Origin: Sorex araneus
Taxonomy: Eukaryota > Chordata > Mammalia > Eulipotyphla > Soricidae
DNA length: 64,000 bases
Assembly (NCBI RefSeq): GCF_027595985.1
Contig: NC_073305.1
Span: 172,380,172-172,444,171, forward strand
Reading direction: 5' to 3'
This document shows positions 63,955 through 64,000 of this stretch, piece after piece. The notes beneath the pieces were generated by a model, which searched no databases, had not been told where the DNA came from, and saw only the letters and a list, made by a program, of their open reading frames with translations. Positions within the stretch are counted from its first letter, which is position 1; each line of letters opens with the position of its first letter. The position numbers and the translations under genes are program-made.

Positions 63955-64000
63955 GGTTCTAAGAACTGAACCCAGGACCTTCTTTTTTTTTGTTTTTTGA
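63955..64000 (-). repeat. SINE fragment cut by the window edge
   Basis: 'gggttctaagaactgaaccc' and 'aggaccttcttttttttttg' suggest the edge of a SINE with the rest outside the window. Confidence 0.35.

Larger units (their letters stand above)
45590..64000 (-). other. SHPRH: SHPRH gene, 3' part of the transcription unit (partial)
   Basis: Five exons on the minus strand join in frame and encode the C-terminal end of SHPRH, the SNF2, histone-linker, PHD and RING-domain helicase. From family knowledge it is a nuclear E3 ubiquitin ligase that polyubiquitinates PCNA in post-replication repair, related to yeast Rad5 and to HLTF. What is visible is the second half of the helicase C-terminal lobe (motifs V and VI) and the acidic C-terminal tail. 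The 5' part of the gene, with the first helicase lobe, linker-histone-like, PHD and RING segments, lies beyond the right edge. All introns here are GT-AG and carry SINEs on both strands. The protein match comes from recognising the family sequence; no alignment was run. Confidence 0.93.
51988..64000 (-). other. SHPRH: SHPRH intron, open at the right edge
   Basis: The next exon upstream should encode the RING finger (its CGHCFC-type zinc ligands) and the linker leading into GSHSTKVE. I searched by eye for its antisense and did not find it, so at least 12 kb here is read as one intron. It holds an L1 ORF2 fragment, the large composite repeat at 55.2 kb, SINEs, several CA/GT tracts and old L2-like DNA. 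A short undetected exon cannot be excluded. Confidence 0.7.

Noticed and set aside
1-64000. CRISPR arrays, operons, prophage or other prokaryote-type systems
   Set aside because: The DNA is mammalian; the repeated units are dispersed retroposons, and no regular spacer arrays or gene clusters exist.

Overview
This is nuclear DNA from a mammal. The short tRNA-derived retroposons, present in dozens of copies, look like the SOR-type SINEs of shrews (Soricidae, probably Sorex); the species is inferred from memory of that family, while the mammalian origin is certain. The window is AT-rich and packed with SINEs and 5'-truncated L1 copies.

Only one protein-coding gene can be supported. On the minus strand, five exons between 45,590 and 51,987 encode the last 182 or so residues of SHPRH, a SNF2-family helicase and RING E3 ubiquitin ligase. 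The exons join in frame, have canonical GT/AG borders and end at a TGA at 45,590-45,592. The region 51,988-64,000 is read as one long upstream intron, because the RING-finger exon expected next was not found. The region 41,172-45,589 is repeat-poor and fits the 3' UTR plus immediate downstream flank. The first 41 kb is intergenic DNA downstream of SHPRH (in human the neighbour on that side is FBXO30), and no second gene was seen there.

The repeats fall into several classes. SINE-a is about 170-180 bp, has an A-rich tail and A-start target-site duplications (TSDs), and fits mobilisation by L1. SINE-b is about 240 bp and shares the tRNA-like head, but has a different body, a short tandem tail of the ACAGTG type and shorter TSDs of 10-13 bp. 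SINE-c is SINE-b with about 95 extra bases. L1 3' ends occur on both strands, several with exact TSDs. There is also an apparently separate composite repeat family (897, 17.3 kb, 40.5 kb, 55.2-56.3 kb) and a 0.5 kb composite element at 35,980-36,503 with a GC-rich head and an L1-like tail. Older layers include L2-like LINE fragments, hAT transposon fossils and degraded L1. A 43-base U6 snRNA fragment with a perfect 12-bp TSD sits in an SHPRH intron.

No new protein-based system was seen. The notable material is the retroposon biology: two SINE classes with different integration signatures, a little-known composite family, inverted SINE dimers and serial insertion into one site. Repeat borders are by eye, accurate to about 10 bases unless a TSD is quoted, where they are exact.
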